This document shows positions 15,916 through 23,503 of a DNA stretch of 33,888 nucleotides, one piece after another (position 1 is the first letter of the stretch; the number at the start of each line of letters is the position of its first letter). This DNA is from JANNOG01 sp050329415 (GTDB lineage Bacteria > Actinomycetota > Actinomycetes > Actinomycetales > JBBAYJ01), in assembly GCA_050329415.1 (NCBI GenBank), contig JBHJOS010000096.1, positions 1 through 33,888 of the forward strand, in the 5' to 3' direction. Both the position numbers and the translations under genes were made by a program. Below the pieces are notes generated by a model. That model did not search any database. It was not told the DNA's origin and saw only the letters and a program-made list of their open reading frames with translations.

Positions 15916-16370
15916 CTGCGTCCGTGATCGCGACGGCCGACGCCGTGGTCCCGGGTCGGCTCTACCTCGTGGACACCAGCGCGCTCATGAGGGCGCGCCA
16001 CCCCGGCGTCGCCCGGGTCCTCGCCGGGCTCATCGCCGATCGCGCCGCGGCGACCTGCGCGACGGTGGACCTCGAAGCCGGGTTCTCCGGGCGGGACGCC
16101 GCTGACGTGCTCGCCATCGACCGGTATCGGAGACGGGCCTACGTCACACTCCCGCTGGACGAGGCCGCGGCGGGCCGTGCCCGCGACGTGCAGGTCCGGA
16201 TGGCCGGCGTCGGCCTGCACCGCGCCGCCGGCGTGATCGACCTGCTGACGGCGGCGATTGCGGAACGTCACGACGCGGTGGTGCTGCACTACGACGGCGA
16301 CTTCGAGCACATCGCTTCGGTCACCGGGCAGCCGCACCTGTGGGTGGCCCCGCGGGGCCAGGTGGACTGA
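15912..16370 (+). CDS. vapC: Type II toxin, VapC family PIN-domain ribonuclease
   Basis: A 152-residue PIN-domain endoribonuclease; members cut tRNA or rRNA when the antitoxin is lost. The acidic metal site is present: D21 in YLVDTSAL, E55 in TVDLEAGF, D110 in GVIDLLTAAIA and D128/D130 in LHYDGDFEHIA. GTG start overlaps the vapB stop (GTGA). The pair lies between ssrA and smpB on the opposite strand to both. Confidence 0.92.
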   Translation: MTASVIATADAVVPGRLYLVDTSALMRARHPGVARVLAGLIADRAAATCATVDLEAGFSGRDAADVLAIDRYRRRAYVTLPLDEAAAGRARDVQVRMAGVGLHRAAGVIDLLTAAIAERHDAVVLHYDGDFEHIASVTGQPHLWVAPRGQVD

Positions 16371-16441
16371 CGGCCGAGGGGTCCGCGCCCTCCGCCCGAA
16401 AGCTCCTGTCGTCCGGGACCCGCATCCGCCACCATCACTCC

Positions 16442-17755
16442 ATGACCGACCCGCTGGCCCATGTCCCCGGGTCCTCCGGCCTGCCGGTCCTCGGCGAGAC
16501 CGTGCCCTGGCTGCGGGACGCCCGGGCCTTCGTCGACGCCCGGCGCGGCCGGGGCGATGTCGTGCGCAGCCGCCTGCTCGGCCGAGACATGATCCTGCTC
16601 TTCGGCGCCGACGAGGCGCGCGAGGTCCTGCTGGACCGGGACCGGATCTGGTCGTCCCACGGCGGGTGGCAGCGCACCATCGGGACGCTGTTCCGCCGGG
16701 GCCTGATGCTCCGGGACTTCGAGGACCACCGCACCCACCGCCGAATCATGTCCGTCGCCTTCCGCCGGGAGTCGCTCGACGGTTACGCGGGCCTCATCGA
16801 CGAGGTGGTGCAGCGTCGCCTCGCCCCTCTTGCCCCCGGCCGGATCGACGCCTACGGACTGCTCAAGAGCACGACCCTCGACATCGCGAACGAGGTGTTC
16901 CTCGGGGTGTCCCTGCAGGACCGGGCCGACGCGGTGACGAGAGCCTTCGTGGACCTGGTGGCGGCCTCCATCACCCCGGTCCGGGCGCCGTTGCCCGGGA
17001 CCCCGATGGCCCGGGGCCTCGCGGGTCGCCGGCTGCTGGAGGCGGAGCTCGCGCCCGTGGTGAGCCGTGAGCGGGCCCGTCCTCCGACCCGCACCCTCGT
17101 GTCGCAGTTGTGCCACGCCGTGGACGACGACGGCCGGGGCTTCGACGACACCGAGATCGTGGATCACCTGATCTTCCTGCTGATGGCGGCGCACGACACC
17201 TCGACGTCAACGCTCACCGTGATGCTCGCCATGCTCGCCGACCGACCCGAGTGGCAGGACCGCTGCCGCCGCGAGACGAAGGCGCTGGCCGGGGCCGTCG
17301 TGGACCTCGACGCCGGACGCCGCATGCCCGCCACCGAGCTGCTCTTCAAGGAGGCGACCCGGCTGCATCCGCCGGTCCCGTTCATCCCGCGGCGCGCCAC
17401 CAGGGACACCGAGCTGGGCGGCCACGCCATCCCCGCCGGAACGCTGGTCTCCGCCGTGCCCCTGGCGATCCACCGGGACCCGCGCTGGTTCACCGCCCCG
17501 GAGCGCGTGGACCCCGACCGGTTCGGCGAGGCACGCGCCGAGCACCGGTCCCACAGCCACTGCTTCATCCCCTTCGGCGGCGGCGCCCACCAGTGCATCG
17601 GCAACCACCTGTCCCTGCTCGAGATCAAGGCGATCCTCGCCCGGCTGCTCCCGGCCTGGCGGGTCGAGACCGCGGGAACCGGCCTCGACCTCCAGCCGAT
17701 CCCGATTCCCAAGCCCCGCGGCGGGCGCCACGACCTCGTGCTGACCCCCGCCTGA
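16442..17755 (+). CDS. Cytochrome P450
   Basis: A 437-residue heme monooxygenase with no membrane anchor. Key motifs: I-helix oxygen motif AAHDTS (249-254), ExxR as E304-R307 (KEATR), and the heme loop FGGGAHQCIG with thiolate ligand C385. The N-terminal PGSSGLPVLGETVPWLRD style resembles CYP120/CYP26/CYP51-type proteins more than the short soluble actinobacterial CYPs; some CYP120 and CYP26 members oxidise retinoids. The substrate cannot be assigned, and no ferredoxin or reductase gene is adjacent. ATG 16442 has CACCAT six bases upstream and no Shine-Dalgarno. It ends 15 bases from the convergent smpB stop. Confidence 0.93.
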   Translation: MTDPLAHVPGSSGLPVLGETVPWLRDARAFVDARRGRGDVVRSRLLGRDMILLFGADEAREVLLDRDRIWSSHGGWQRTIGTLFRRGLMLRDFEDHRTHRRIMSVAFRRESLDGYAGLIDEVVQRRLAPLAPGRIDAYGLLKSTTLDIANEVFLGVSLQDRADAVTRAFVDLVAASITPVRAPLPGTPMARGLAGRRLLEAELAPVVSRERARPPTRTLVSQLCHAVDDDGRGFDDTEIVDHLIFLLMAAHDTSTSTLTVMLAMLADRPEWQDRCRRETKALAGAVVDLDAGRRMPATELLFKEATRLHPPVPFIPRRATRDTELGGHAIPAGTLVSAVPLAIHRDPRWFTAPERVDPDRFGEARAEHRSHSHCFIPFGGGAHQCIGNHLSLLEIKAILARLLPAWRVETAGTGLDLQPIPIPKPRGGRHDLVLTPA

Positions 17756-17770
17756 CGGGGTCGCGCTCCG

Positions 17771-18286
17771 CTACGAGAGGTGCGCCCGGCGCACCGACGC
17801 CGCCATGGCACGCTCGGCCTCGCGCCGGTCCTCCCGCTCCCGCAGCGCCTGGCGCTTGTCGTAGGCCTTCTTGCCGCGGGCGAGCGCGATCTCGACCTTG
17901 GCCCGGCCGTCCTTGAAGTACAGCGACAGCGGGACCACGGTGAGGCCCTGCTCGGCCACCTTCATGGCGATCTTGTCGATCTCGGCCCGGTGCAGCAGCA
18001 GCTTGCGGCGGCGCCGGGGCGCGTGGTTGGTCCACGTCCCCTGGGTGTACTCGGGGATGTGGACGGCCTCCAGCCACGCCTCACCGCGTTCCACGGTGGC
18101 GTAGCCGTCGACGAGCGTCGCGCGGCCCGCCCGCAGGCTCTTGACCTCGGTCCCGGTCAGGACGAGGCCGGCCTCGAACGTGTCCTCGATGTGGTAGTCG
18201 TGGCGCGCCTTGCGGTTGGAGGCGACGAGAACGGTGCCGCCCCTGCCGTCGCCCTTCCCCGGGCTGCGCCCGCTTCGCGTGGGCAT
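17771..18286 (-). CDS. smpB: SsrA-binding protein
   Basis: Binds tmRNA and places it in the ribosomal A site during trans-translation. The 171-residue protein has the OB-fold core from about residue 20: NRKARHDYHIEDTFEAGLVL, TGTEVKSLRAG, and the C-terminal basic tail KKAYDKRQALREREDRREAERA that mimics the mRNA channel contact. The first 18 residues are an extra basic, glycine-rich stretch, and a shorter start would also be compatible. ATG 18286 has CACACT six bases upstream; the M23 gene stop is 27 bases away. Confidence 0.94.
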   Translation of the reverse strand: MPTRSGRSPGKGDGRGGTVLVASNRKARHDYHIEDTFEAGLVLTGTEVKSLRAGRATLVDGYATVERGEAWLEAVHIPEYTQGTWTNHAPRRRRKLLLHRAEIDKIAMKVAEQGLTVVPLSLYFKDGRAKVEIALARGKKAYDKRQALREREDRREAERAMAASVRRAHLS

Positions 18287-18313
18287 CCGCTCAGTGTGCC
18301 GCGGGCGGTCCCG

Positions 18314-19651
18314 TCAGAGCCACTTGACAGGGTCGACCGGGGTGCCCGCCTCACGGGTCTCGAAGTGCAGGTGGCAGCCGGTCGACATGCCCGTCGTCCC
18401 GACGTAGCCCACGATCTGGCCACGCGAGACCGAACCGGATGCACCCGCGAAGGACGACAGGTGGTTGTAGGTCGTCGCGAGCGAGACCCCGTTGACGGTG
18501 CCGTGGGCGATGACGACGCGGTTGCCGTAACCGCCCGCCCAGCCGCTCTCGACCACGGAGCCGTCCGCCCCGGCGTGCACCGGGGTGCCGCAAGGTGCCC
18601 CGAAGTCCTGGCCGTTGTGCAGTTTCCGGTACCCCAGGATGGGGTGGATCCGGTAGCCGAACGGCGAGGTGAGCCGGCCGCTGACGGGCATCGAGAGGAC
18701 ACCGCCGCCCGCCGGGGCACCCGGCGCCGCCTCGCCCGCGGCCTCCCGGCGTCGCTGTTCGGCGGCGGCCTCCTCGGCCGCGACCGCCGCGGCCGCGCGC
18801 TCCTGCTCGGCGATCTCCGCCAGTCGGCGTTCGATGGCGTCGCTCTCGGCGGTGAGCGCGGTGAGTCGGTCCTCCTCGGCCACCTTCGCCGCCTCGACCG
18901 CGGCCACCGTCTCCGCCTGTTCCGCGGCGAGGGCCTCCACCGAGGCCTGGGCCTGCCGGGCTGCCTCCTCGGCCTGCCGGGTCTGCTCGACCACCCGCTC
19001 GGCCTCGGCCTTGACCTGCTGGAGCTCCTCCTCCTGAGCCTGCTGGCGGGCCTCGGTGCCACGGATCTCGGCCTGCTGCACCTGCAGCCGCGCCATCGTG
19101 CGGTCCTGTGACCGCTTGGCCGTCTCGGCCAGCAGGACCATGTCCGCGTACTCCTGGGGGTCCGAGGCCTCGACGAGGATGGCGAGGTCGTTGAGATCGG
19201 ACCCGCGATAGGCCTCGCGGACGACACTGGTGGCGCGCCGCTGGGTGTCCTCGGCCTCGGCCTGGCGCACCGCCAGCTCGGCGGTGGTGGCCTCAAGCGC
19301 AGCGCGCGCCCCGTCGAGCCTCACCGCGATCTCGGCGTCGCGGGCGCGGGCCGTGTCGGCCTCGGCAGCGGCCTGCTCGGCCGCGGCCCGGGCCGCCGAC
19401 GTCTGGGCCTGGAGCTCGGCCATCCGGGCGAGCGCGGCGGACAGCTCCTCGCTGATGTGGTCGAGGCTGGCCCGTGAGTCGTCGAGCTCCTGCCGGACGT
19501 CACCCCGACGGTCCTCGACGGCCTCCCGGGAGGTGCTCGCGGCCGGGCCGGCCGTCACGAGCGCCAGGGGGAGCACGAACGCGGCGCAGGCACCCGCGGC
19601 GACGGCGACCCGGCGCCATCGGGTCATTCGAGCGACTTGTCGGTCCTGCAC
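18314..19651 (-). CDS. Secreted M23 (LytM) peptidase with long coiled coil, EnvC/RipC-like
   Basis: A 445-residue cell-wall hydrolase or hydrolase activator. Residues 1-40 form a signal peptide (RR, hydrophobic core, ending near ASTS); residues about 45-305 are a strongly alpha-helical Ala/Glu/Arg coiled coil; residues about 325-445 are a LytM domain with zinc ligands H345, D349 (HNGQD) and H429 (HLHFE), plus H397 and H427 at the catalytic positions, so it looks active. This architecture and place directly after ftsX match proteins that FtsEX drives to cut septal peptidoglycan. GTG 19651 has GGGAGG nine bases upstream. Confidence 0.9.
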   Translation of the reverse strand: MQDRQVARMTRWRRVAVAAGACAAFVLPLALVTAGPAASTSREAVEDRRGDVRQELDDSRASLDHISEELSAALARMAELQAQTSAARAAAEQAAAEADTARARDAEIAVRLDGARAALEATTAELAVRQAEAEDTQRRATSVVREAYRGSDLNDLAILVEASDPQEYADMVLLAETAKRSQDRTMARLQVQQAEIRGTEARQQAQEEELQQVKAEAERVVEQTRQAEEAARQAQASVEALAAEQAETVAAVEAAKVAEEDRLTALTAESDAIERRLAEIAEQERAAAAVAAEEAAAEQRRREAAGEAAPGAPAGGGVLSMPVSGRLTSPFGYRIHPILGYRKLHNGQDFGAPCGTPVHAGADGSVVESGWAGGYGNRVVIAHGTVNGVSLATTYNHLSSFAGASGSVSRGQIVGYVGTTGMSTGCHLHFETREAGTPVDPVKWL

Positions 19652-19714
19652 GGTTCGTCACCTCCCGAGCGGGACGATAGGACATTCGGCGGACCAGGCA
19701 TCGGTACCGGCGGA

Positions 19715-20629
19715 CTACACCTTGAGATATCGCTGGAGACTGAGCAGGGACGCCGCCGCCGCCAGCACGACCCCCACGGCGAACATCGCCGGGGCGATCG
19801 CGAAGACGTCGGCCGGGCCGATGTAGTCGGCGACCCGGACGCGTTCGGCGAGATAGCCCTGGACGAGCAGGCGCTCGCCGGTGAGCAGCAGGCCGGTCGC
19901 GATGATCGCCCCGAGGCAGGCAGCGGCGATGCCCTCGAGCATGAACGGCAACTGGATGAAGAACTTGCTGGCGCCGACGAGGCGCATGATCCCGGTCTCA
20001 CGGCGCCGGTTGAAGGCGGCGAGGCGGATCGTCGTCCACACCAGCAGCGCCGAGGCCAGCAGCAGGAATCCCGCGATGAACCAGGCCGTCCACCGGGCCC
20101 CGTCCAGGAACCGGAACAGCCCGTCCAGCAGGTCCCGCTGGTCGTCGACCTCCTCGACCCCGGTGCGCCCGGCGAAGTAGGCGACGACGATGTCGGTCTG
20201 CGAGGGATCGGCCAGCCGGATCCGGTAGGACTCCGGAAGCTGCTCGACGGTGACGTTCTCGACGATCGCGGAGTCCGCGAACTGCTCGACGAAACGGTCG
20301 TACGCCTCCTGCTGGGACTCGTAGAACCACTGCTCGACGTAGGGGGCGAGTTCCGGTCCCCCGAGATCGGCCTCGATCACCTCCTTCTGCTGGTCGGTCA
20401 CGTCACCCGCGGCGCAGGACGCGGACTCGCTCTCGGCGCCGCACAGGAACATCGACACCTGGACCCGGTCGTACCAGTAGTCCTTGAGCAGGTCGACCTG
20501 ACGCTGGAACAGCAGGCCGGCCCCGAAGAACGTCAACGACACGGCCGTGACCAACACCACCGACACCGTCATCGAGAGGTTGCGCCAGAGGCCGATCCCG
20601 ACCTCGTTGGCGACGAACGCGACCCTCAT
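19715..20629 (-). CDS. ftsX: Cell division ABC transporter-like permease FtsX
   Basis: A 304-residue membrane protein with one N-terminal helix (about 20-42), a large extracellular domain (about 45-175) that includes a likely disulfide pair (FLCGAESESASCAAG), and three C-terminal helices. With FtsE it couples ATP hydrolysis to activation of a periplasmic/cell-wall hydrolase. Motifs ETGIMRLVGASKFFIQLPFMLEG and the RNLSMTVSVVLV entry helix are characteristic. ATG overlaps the ftsE stop (ATGA). The next gene, 63 bases on, encodes the probable target hydrolase. Confidence 0.95.
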   Translation of the reverse strand: MRVAFVANEVGIGLWRNLSMTVSVVLVTAVSLTFFGAGLLFQRQVDLLKDYWYDRVQVSMFLCGAESESASCAAGDVTDQQKEVIEADLGGPELAPYVEQWFYESQQEAYDRFVEQFADSAIVENVTVEQLPESYRIRLADPSQTDIVVAYFAGRTGVEEVDDQRDLLDGLFRFLDGARWTAWFIAGFLLLASALLVWTTIRLAAFNRRRETGIMRLVGASKFFIQLPFMLEGIAAACLGAIIATGLLLTGERLLVQGYLAERVRVADYIGPADVFAIAPAMFAVGVVLAAAASLLSLQRYLKV

Positions 20630-21315
20630 ACCGTGGCCCCGTACACGCCACGTGCCTGGTCGCGGACCAGCAGACCGTTGTCGAGCTGGATGACGCGCTT
20701 GCGCATCTGGTCCACCAGGTCCTGGTCGTGCGTCGCCATGACGATCGTCGTCCCGGTCTTGTTGATCCTGTCGAGGAGCTTCATGATTCCCACGCTGGTG
20801 ACGGGGTCGAGGTTTCCGGTCGGCTCGTCCGCAAGAATGATCGCCGGCCGGTTGACGAAGGCCCGGGCGATGGCGACCCGCTGCTGCTCGCCTCCGGACA
20901 GCTCGTCCGGACGGCGGCCCTCCTTGCCGTCCAGACCCACCAGCTGGAGCACCTCGGGGACCGTCCGGTCGATGACGTGCCGCGGCTTGCCGATCACCTG
21001 GAGGGCGAAGGCGACGTTCTCGAACACCGTCTTCGTCGGCAGCAGACGGAAGTCCTGGAAGACGACCCCGATCTGCCGTCGGAGCGCGGGCACCTTCCAC
21101 GACGCGAGGCGAGCGACGTCGCGGCCCGCCACGTGCACGTCACCGCGGGTGGCGCGCTCCTCGCGCAGCACCAGGCGCAGGAACGTCGACTTGCCGGACC
21201 CCGAGGAGCCGACGAGGAAGACGAACTCGCCACGCTCGATGACGAGGCTGACGCCGTCGAGTGCCGGTCGCTGGGTGGTCTTGTACACCTTGCTGACCTG
21301 GTCGAAGTGGATCAC
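20626..21315 (-). CDS. ftsE: Cell division ATP-binding protein FtsE
   Basis: A 229-residue ABC ATPase bound to the membrane through FtsX. Walker A GSSGSGKS, Q-loop VVFQDFRLLP, signature LSGGEQQR, Walker B IILADEPTGNLD and H-switch ATHD are all intact. MIHFDQVSKVY is the usual N-terminus. GTG 21315 is the start; a clear Shine-Dalgarno is absent. It follows prfB by 130 bases, which include the prfB terminator, so a local promoter is likely. Confidence 0.96.
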   Translation of the reverse strand: MIHFDQVSKVYKTTQRPALDGVSLVIERGEFVFLVGSSGSGKSTFLRLVLREERATRGDVHVAGRDVARLASWKVPALRRQIGVVFQDFRLLPTKTVFENVAFALQVIGKPRHVIDRTVPEVLQLVGLDGKEGRRPDELSGGEQQRVAIARAFVNRPAIILADEPTGNLDPVTSVGIMKLLDRINKTGTTIVMATHDQDLVDQMRKRVIQLDNGLLVRDQARGVYGATV

Positions 21316-21405
21316 TCTGCACCGCTCGGTCGGGGACGGGTCGGGGGCGCACCGGTCGCCCAGGGGGTGTCGAGGACGCGGGCGCCAGTCGGCAAGAGTA
21401 CGTCC

Positions 21406-21436
21406 CCGGGCCGGGCAGCCGGGCCGCCCGGCCCGG
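21406..21436. terminator. prfB terminator hairpin
   Basis: Perfect 11-bp GC-only stem (21406-21416 with 21426-21436), nine-base loop, ten bases past the prfB stop on the minus strand. Confidence 0.6.
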
Positions 21437-21445
21437 CCCGGCCGC

Positions 21446-22564
21446 TCAGGCGGCGGCGCCGCGTTCCTGCTGCTTGCGCCAGCGGATGCCGGACTCGAGG
21501 AACTCGTCGATCTCGCCGTCGAAGACCGCGGTGGGGTTGCTGACCTCGCGCTCGGTCCGAAGGTCCTTGACCATCTGGTAGGGATGCAGGACGTAGGAGC
21601 GCATCTGGTTGCCCCAGCTCGAGCCGCCGTCACCCTTGAGGGCATCGAGCTCCGCCTGCCGCTCCCGGCGGCGGCGCTCGAGCAGCTTGGCCTGCAGCAC
21701 CCGCATCGCCGCCGCCTTGTTCTGCAGCTGCGACTTCTCGTTCTGGCAGGTGACGACGACGCCGGTGGGCAGGTGGGTGAGCCGGACCGCGGAGTCGGTG
21801 GTGTTGACGCTCTGCCCGCCAGGGCCGCTGGAGCGGTAGACGTCCACCCGGACGTCGCCCTCGGGGATGTCGATGTGGTCGGTCTCCTCGACGACGGGCA
21901 GCACCTCGACACCCGCGAACGACGTCTGGCGCCGCCCCTGGTTGTCGAACGGGCTGATCCGCACCAGGCGGTGGGTGCCCTGCTCGACCGAGAGCGTGCC
22001 GTAGGCGTACGGCGCGTTGACCTTGAAGGTGGCGGACTTGATGCCCGCCTCCTCGGCGTAGGAGGTGTCGTACACCTCGGCCGCCCAGCCGTGCCGCTCG
22101 GCCCACCGCAGGTACATCCGCAGCAGCATCTCGGCGAAGTCCGCGGCGTCCACCCCGCCCGCTTCCGAACGAATGGTGATCAGTGCCTCCCGGGCGTCGT
22201 AGTCGCCGGTCAGCAGGGTGCGGATCTCGAGGTCGGACAGCAGCGTGCGCAGCGCCGCGAGCTCCGCCTCCGCCTCGACCAGGACGTCGGCGTCGGCCTC
22301 GGACTCCCCCAGCTCCACGAGGACCTCGACGTCGTCCAGGCGCCGTTCGGCGGTCGTCACCCGATCGAGCTCCGCCTGGGCGTTCGACAACCGCGTCGTG
22401 ACGGCCTGTGCCCGCTGCGGGTCGTCCCACAGGTCCGGCGCGGCAGCGTCCTCGCTGAGCTGCGCGATCCGGGCGCGCAGCGTCTGCGGGTCCACGACCT
22501 GGCGGATGCCGGACAGGGTGTCCCGGAGGGCGCGGATCTCAGCGGGGAAGTCGGTGGCGGCCAC
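21446..22564 (-). CDS. prfB: Peptide chain release factor 2
   Basis: Recognises UGA and UAA stop codons and triggers peptide release. The 372-residue protein carries the tripeptide anticodon SPF in VRISPFDNQG and the catalytic GGQ in SSGPGGQSVNTTDSAV, and is very close to mycobacterial RF2 along its length. There is no programmed +1 frameshift: the frame is continuous through the N-terminal region where Escherichia coli uses an in-frame UGA. GTG 22564 is preferred; TACCCT lies eight bases upstream, while the open frame extends further without homology. Confidence 0.95.
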   Translation of the reverse strand: MAATDFPAEIRALRDTLSGIRQVVDPQTLRARIAQLSEDAAAPDLWDDPQRAQAVTTRLSNAQAELDRVTTAERRLDDVEVLVELGESEADADVLVEAEAELAALRTLLSDLEIRTLLTGDYDAREALITIRSEAGGVDAADFAEMLLRMYLRWAERHGWAAEVYDTSYAEEAGIKSATFKVNAPYAYGTLSVEQGTHRLVRISPFDNQGRRQTSFAGVEVLPVVEETDHIDIPEGDVRVDVYRSSGPGGQSVNTTDSAVRLTHLPTGVVVTCQNEKSQLQNKAAAMRVLQAKLLERRRRERQAELDALKGDGGSSWGNQMRSYVLHPYQMVKDLRTEREVSNPTAVFDGEIDEFLESGIRWRKQQERGAAA

Positions 22565-22572
22565 GACCTGCC

Positions 22573-22578
22573 AGGGTA
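22573..22578 (-). promoter_or_regulatory. -10 element of prfB (near-leaderless)
   Basis: Minus-strand TACCCT, eight bases before GTG 22564. Confidence 0.35.
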
Positions 22579-22623
22579 CGTCGCCGACGGCGGGCCGGGC
22601 GACGACGAGGACATGACCGCCGA

Positions 22624-22673
22624 GTGGACGTGGAGTGGGCGTGAAGTTGACGCAGAGTTGACGTGGAGTTGAC
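22624..22673 (+). repeat. Five 11-bp direct repeats upstream of the response regulator
   Basis: Hexamers GTGGAC, GTGGGC, GTTGAC, GTTGAC, GTTGAC begin at 22624, 22635, 22646, 22657 and 22668, exactly 11 bases apart, with similar five-base spacers (GTGGA, GTGAA, GCAGA, GTGGA). OmpR/PhoB-type regulators bind such helically phased direct half-sites, and the next gene encodes one, 100 bases away. The array is also 60 bases before prfB on the other strand. Confidence 0.75.
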
Positions 22674-22772
22674 TCGAGGCGATCGAAGGAGGCCCCGGCG
22701 GAAGGTCCGTTCCACGACACTTGTCCCCGAGCCGGCGCCGCCCGCGACGGCGGACCTCGACGAGAGGAAGCC

Positions 22773-23501
22773 ATGACGGCCCGGGTACTGGTGGTGGAGG
22801 ACGACGACCGGGTGGCGGCCGCGGTCTCGGCGTCTCTGTCCAGCTACGGGTACGACGTGCGGCGCGCCGCCGATGGCACCGAGGGGCTCCGGATGGCGGC
22901 CGAGGAGCCGGGACCGCACCTCGTCCTGCTCGACCTCGCCCTGCCCGACATCGACGGCATCGAGGTCTGCCGGCGCCTTCGGGACTCCCGCGGCGTGCCG
23001 ATCATCATGGTGACGGCTCGCACGTCGGAGCCGGAACGCGTTCGAGGACTGCGGAGCGGGGCCGACGACTACGTCGTCAAGCCGTTCGGGCTCGCCGAGC
23101 TGCTCGCCCGGGTCGAGGCGGTGCTGCGACGGGCCACCCGGATCCCGTCCGGAACCGAGGTCCTCCAGGTCTCCGACGTCGAGATCGACGTCGCGGCGCG
23201 GCTCGTCACGGTCGCCGGCCGACCGGTCGGCCTCACCCGCAAGGAGTTCGACCTCATGGTCCTGCTGGTCCGCCAGCGCGGGCGCGTGGTGCCGCGCAGC
23301 GAGATCCTCCGCGCCGTCTGGGACACCGGGTGGGCAGGCGGGGGACGCACCCTGGACACCCATGTCGCGTCGCTGCGGCAGAAGCTCGGCCGCCCCGAGG
23401 TCGTGCGCACGGTCCGGGGGGTCGGGTTCACGGTCCCGGCCGCCTCCCCCGGGCTCGCCACCGTCGACCGGGAGCACCCGCCCCCGCCCACCCTGGCGTG
23501 A
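22773..23501 (+). CDS. OmpR/PhoB-family response regulator
   Basis: A 242-residue DNA-binding regulator. Receiver domain (1-115): acidic pocket VVEDDD (9-12), phospho-acceptor D54 in VLLDLALPD, T81 in MVTART and K103 in VVKPFG. Winged-helix domain (about 130-225): LTRKEFDLMVLLV, GRVVPRSEILRAVW and the recognition helix RTLDTHVASLRQKLG, then the wing VRTVRGVGF. A Pro-rich tail ends the protein. ATG 22773 follows a GAGAGGA Shine-Dalgarno. The kinase gene starts two bases after its stop, or overlaps it if GTG 23498 is used. Confidence 0.95.
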   Translation: MTARVLVVEDDDRVAAAVSASLSSYGYDVRRAADGTEGLRMAAEEPGPHLVLLDLALPDIDGIEVCRRLRDSRGVPIIMVTARTSEPERVRGLRSGADDYVVKPFGLAELLARVEAVLRRATRIPSGTEVLQVSDVEIDVAARLVTVAGRPVGLTRKEFDLMVLLVRQRGRVVPRSEILRAVWDTGWAGGGRTLDTHVASLRQKLGRPEVVRTVRGVGFTVPAASPGLATVDREHPPPPTLA

Positions 23502-23503
23502 GG

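Noticed and set aside
15706..17755. Integrated mobile element at ssrA
   Set aside because: No integrase, transposase or repeat of the tmRNA 3' end was found, and the cargo lies on the 5' side of ssrA, not the usual 3' attachment side.
22430..22564. Programmed frameshift in prfB
   Set aside because: The frame is continuous with no in-frame TGA near codon 25, as in other actinobacterial RF2 genes.
19637..22672. A 1011-codon open frame on the plus strand
   Set aside because: It is antisense to ftsX, ftsE and prfB, whose motifs are unmistakable; its translation is Arg/Gly/His/Glu-rich low complexity, as expected for shadow frames in GC-rich DNA.
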